5,488 nucleotides of DNA. Source: Chloroflexota bacterium (GTDB lineage Bacteria > Chloroflexota > Limnocylindria > QHBO01). The position numbers and the translations under genes are program-made. The DNA is taken from the NCBI GenBank assembly GCA_020848055.1, contig JADLBB010000022.1, forward strand, positions 1 through 5,488, given 5' to 3'. A model generated the notes under the pieces. The model ran no database searches, was not told the origin of the DNA, and saw nothing but the letters and a program-made list of their open reading frames with translations. Below are positions 5,115 to 5,488 of this stretch, in pieces. Position 1 is the first letter of the stretch; each line of letters opens with the position of its first letter.

Positions 5115-5488
5115 TCAGCTGGCGACCTGGACCAGCCCGATCATGCCCACCACGAAGATGGCCGTGTTGATGATCGAGTCGAGTCCGAACCCGAGGTGGC
5201 GCGCTCGCAGGCGCACGATCATCGAGGCCGCGTAGACCACGGTCATCACGATCCCGAGGGTGCCCAGCCAGGCATTGGCGACGCCGGCGTCGGGCAGGAT
5301 CGGCCGCCCTGCCAGCAGGTCGGCCACGACCAGCAGGCACAGCTGAAACGCGTTGCCGCCGAAGATGTCGCCGACCGCCAGCTGGTGGTCACCGAGGCGG
5401 ACGGCGGCGATGCCGGTGCTGATCTCGGGCAGGGCGCTGGCGGCGGCCAGCACGGTGGCACCGAACACGACGCCGTCAACGCCGGCCA
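5115..5488 (-). CDS. Cation/calcium exchanger-type (Na_Ca_ex family) transporter, C-terminal part
   Basis: The last 124 residues of a multi-helix membrane transporter that continues beyond the right edge; the frame is open through the edge, so the in-frame GTG at 5468 is not the start. The visible part looks like the second alpha repeat of the Ca2+/cation antiporter superfamily: VVFGATVLAAASALPEISTG corresponds to the usual G-T-S-x-P-E helix with its acidic residue kept (Glu codon 5424-5426), and VGDIFGGNAFQLCLL corresponds to the G-N-x-x-G-S-N-x-F helix, here with Gly for Ser and Gln for the final Asn. Three hydrophobic helices follow, with a basic loop VRLRARHLG between the last two. Such proteins exchange Na+ or H+ for Ca2+ or other cations; the ion used cannot be told. 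It converges on the PLP-enzyme gene. Confidence 0.82.
   Translation of the reverse strand, partial: AGVDGVVFGATVLAAASALPEISTGIAAVRLGDHQLAVGDIFGGNAFQLCLLVVADLLAGRPILPDAGVANAWLGTLGIVMTVVYAASMIVRLRARHLGFGLDSIINTAIFVVGMIGLVQVAS

Overview
The window is a dense stretch (roughly 70% G+C by eye) of ordinary bacterial chromosome with seven protein genes and no spacer longer than about 90 bases. The base composition, the short gaps, and the mix of families (a membrane-anchored NTR/TIMP-like protein, an AAA_28-type P-loop protein, a two-helix RCK channel and a PLP decarboxylase-like enzyme) suggest a high-GC monoderm such as an Actinomycetota or Limnocylindria-like Chloroflexota lineage. That placement is an impression, since no marker gene is present. 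I see no tRNA, rRNA, CRISPR array, insertion sequence or phage gene.

Layout. At the left edge a carbon-nitrogen hydrolase (nitrilase superfamily) reads leftward and is cut by the window end. A 90-base divergent spacer separates it from five rightward genes: a secreted, membrane-anchored NTR-like protein; a small P-loop kinase/ATPase-like protein with a damaged Walker A motif; a two-transmembrane RCK potassium-channel-like protein; a short-chain dehydrogenase-like protein lacking the catalytic lysine; and a group II PLP decarboxylase-like enzyme. The gaps are 13, 56, 6 and 9 bases, so co-transcription is plausible. The last gene meets, tail to tail with one base between the stop codons, a leftward cation/calcium exchanger-type transporter that runs off the right edge.

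How the genes relate. No single pathway ties the rightward genes together; I read them as a housekeeping or accessory run in a compact genome. The RCK channel and the exchanger both concern cation movement across the membrane, but they lie on opposite strands.

The most interesting signal is inside the channel gene. An AAGGAGG sequence sits 8 bases before an in-frame ATG exactly where the pore ends and the RCK domain begins. In the archaeal channel MthK an internal methionine at the equivalent place produces the free RCK subunits of the gating ring, so this gene may also encode two products. The same protein has a strongly altered selectivity filter and a TTG start that is visible only because of its Shine-Dalgarno sequence. 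I found no convincing evidence of a wholly new multi-gene system.
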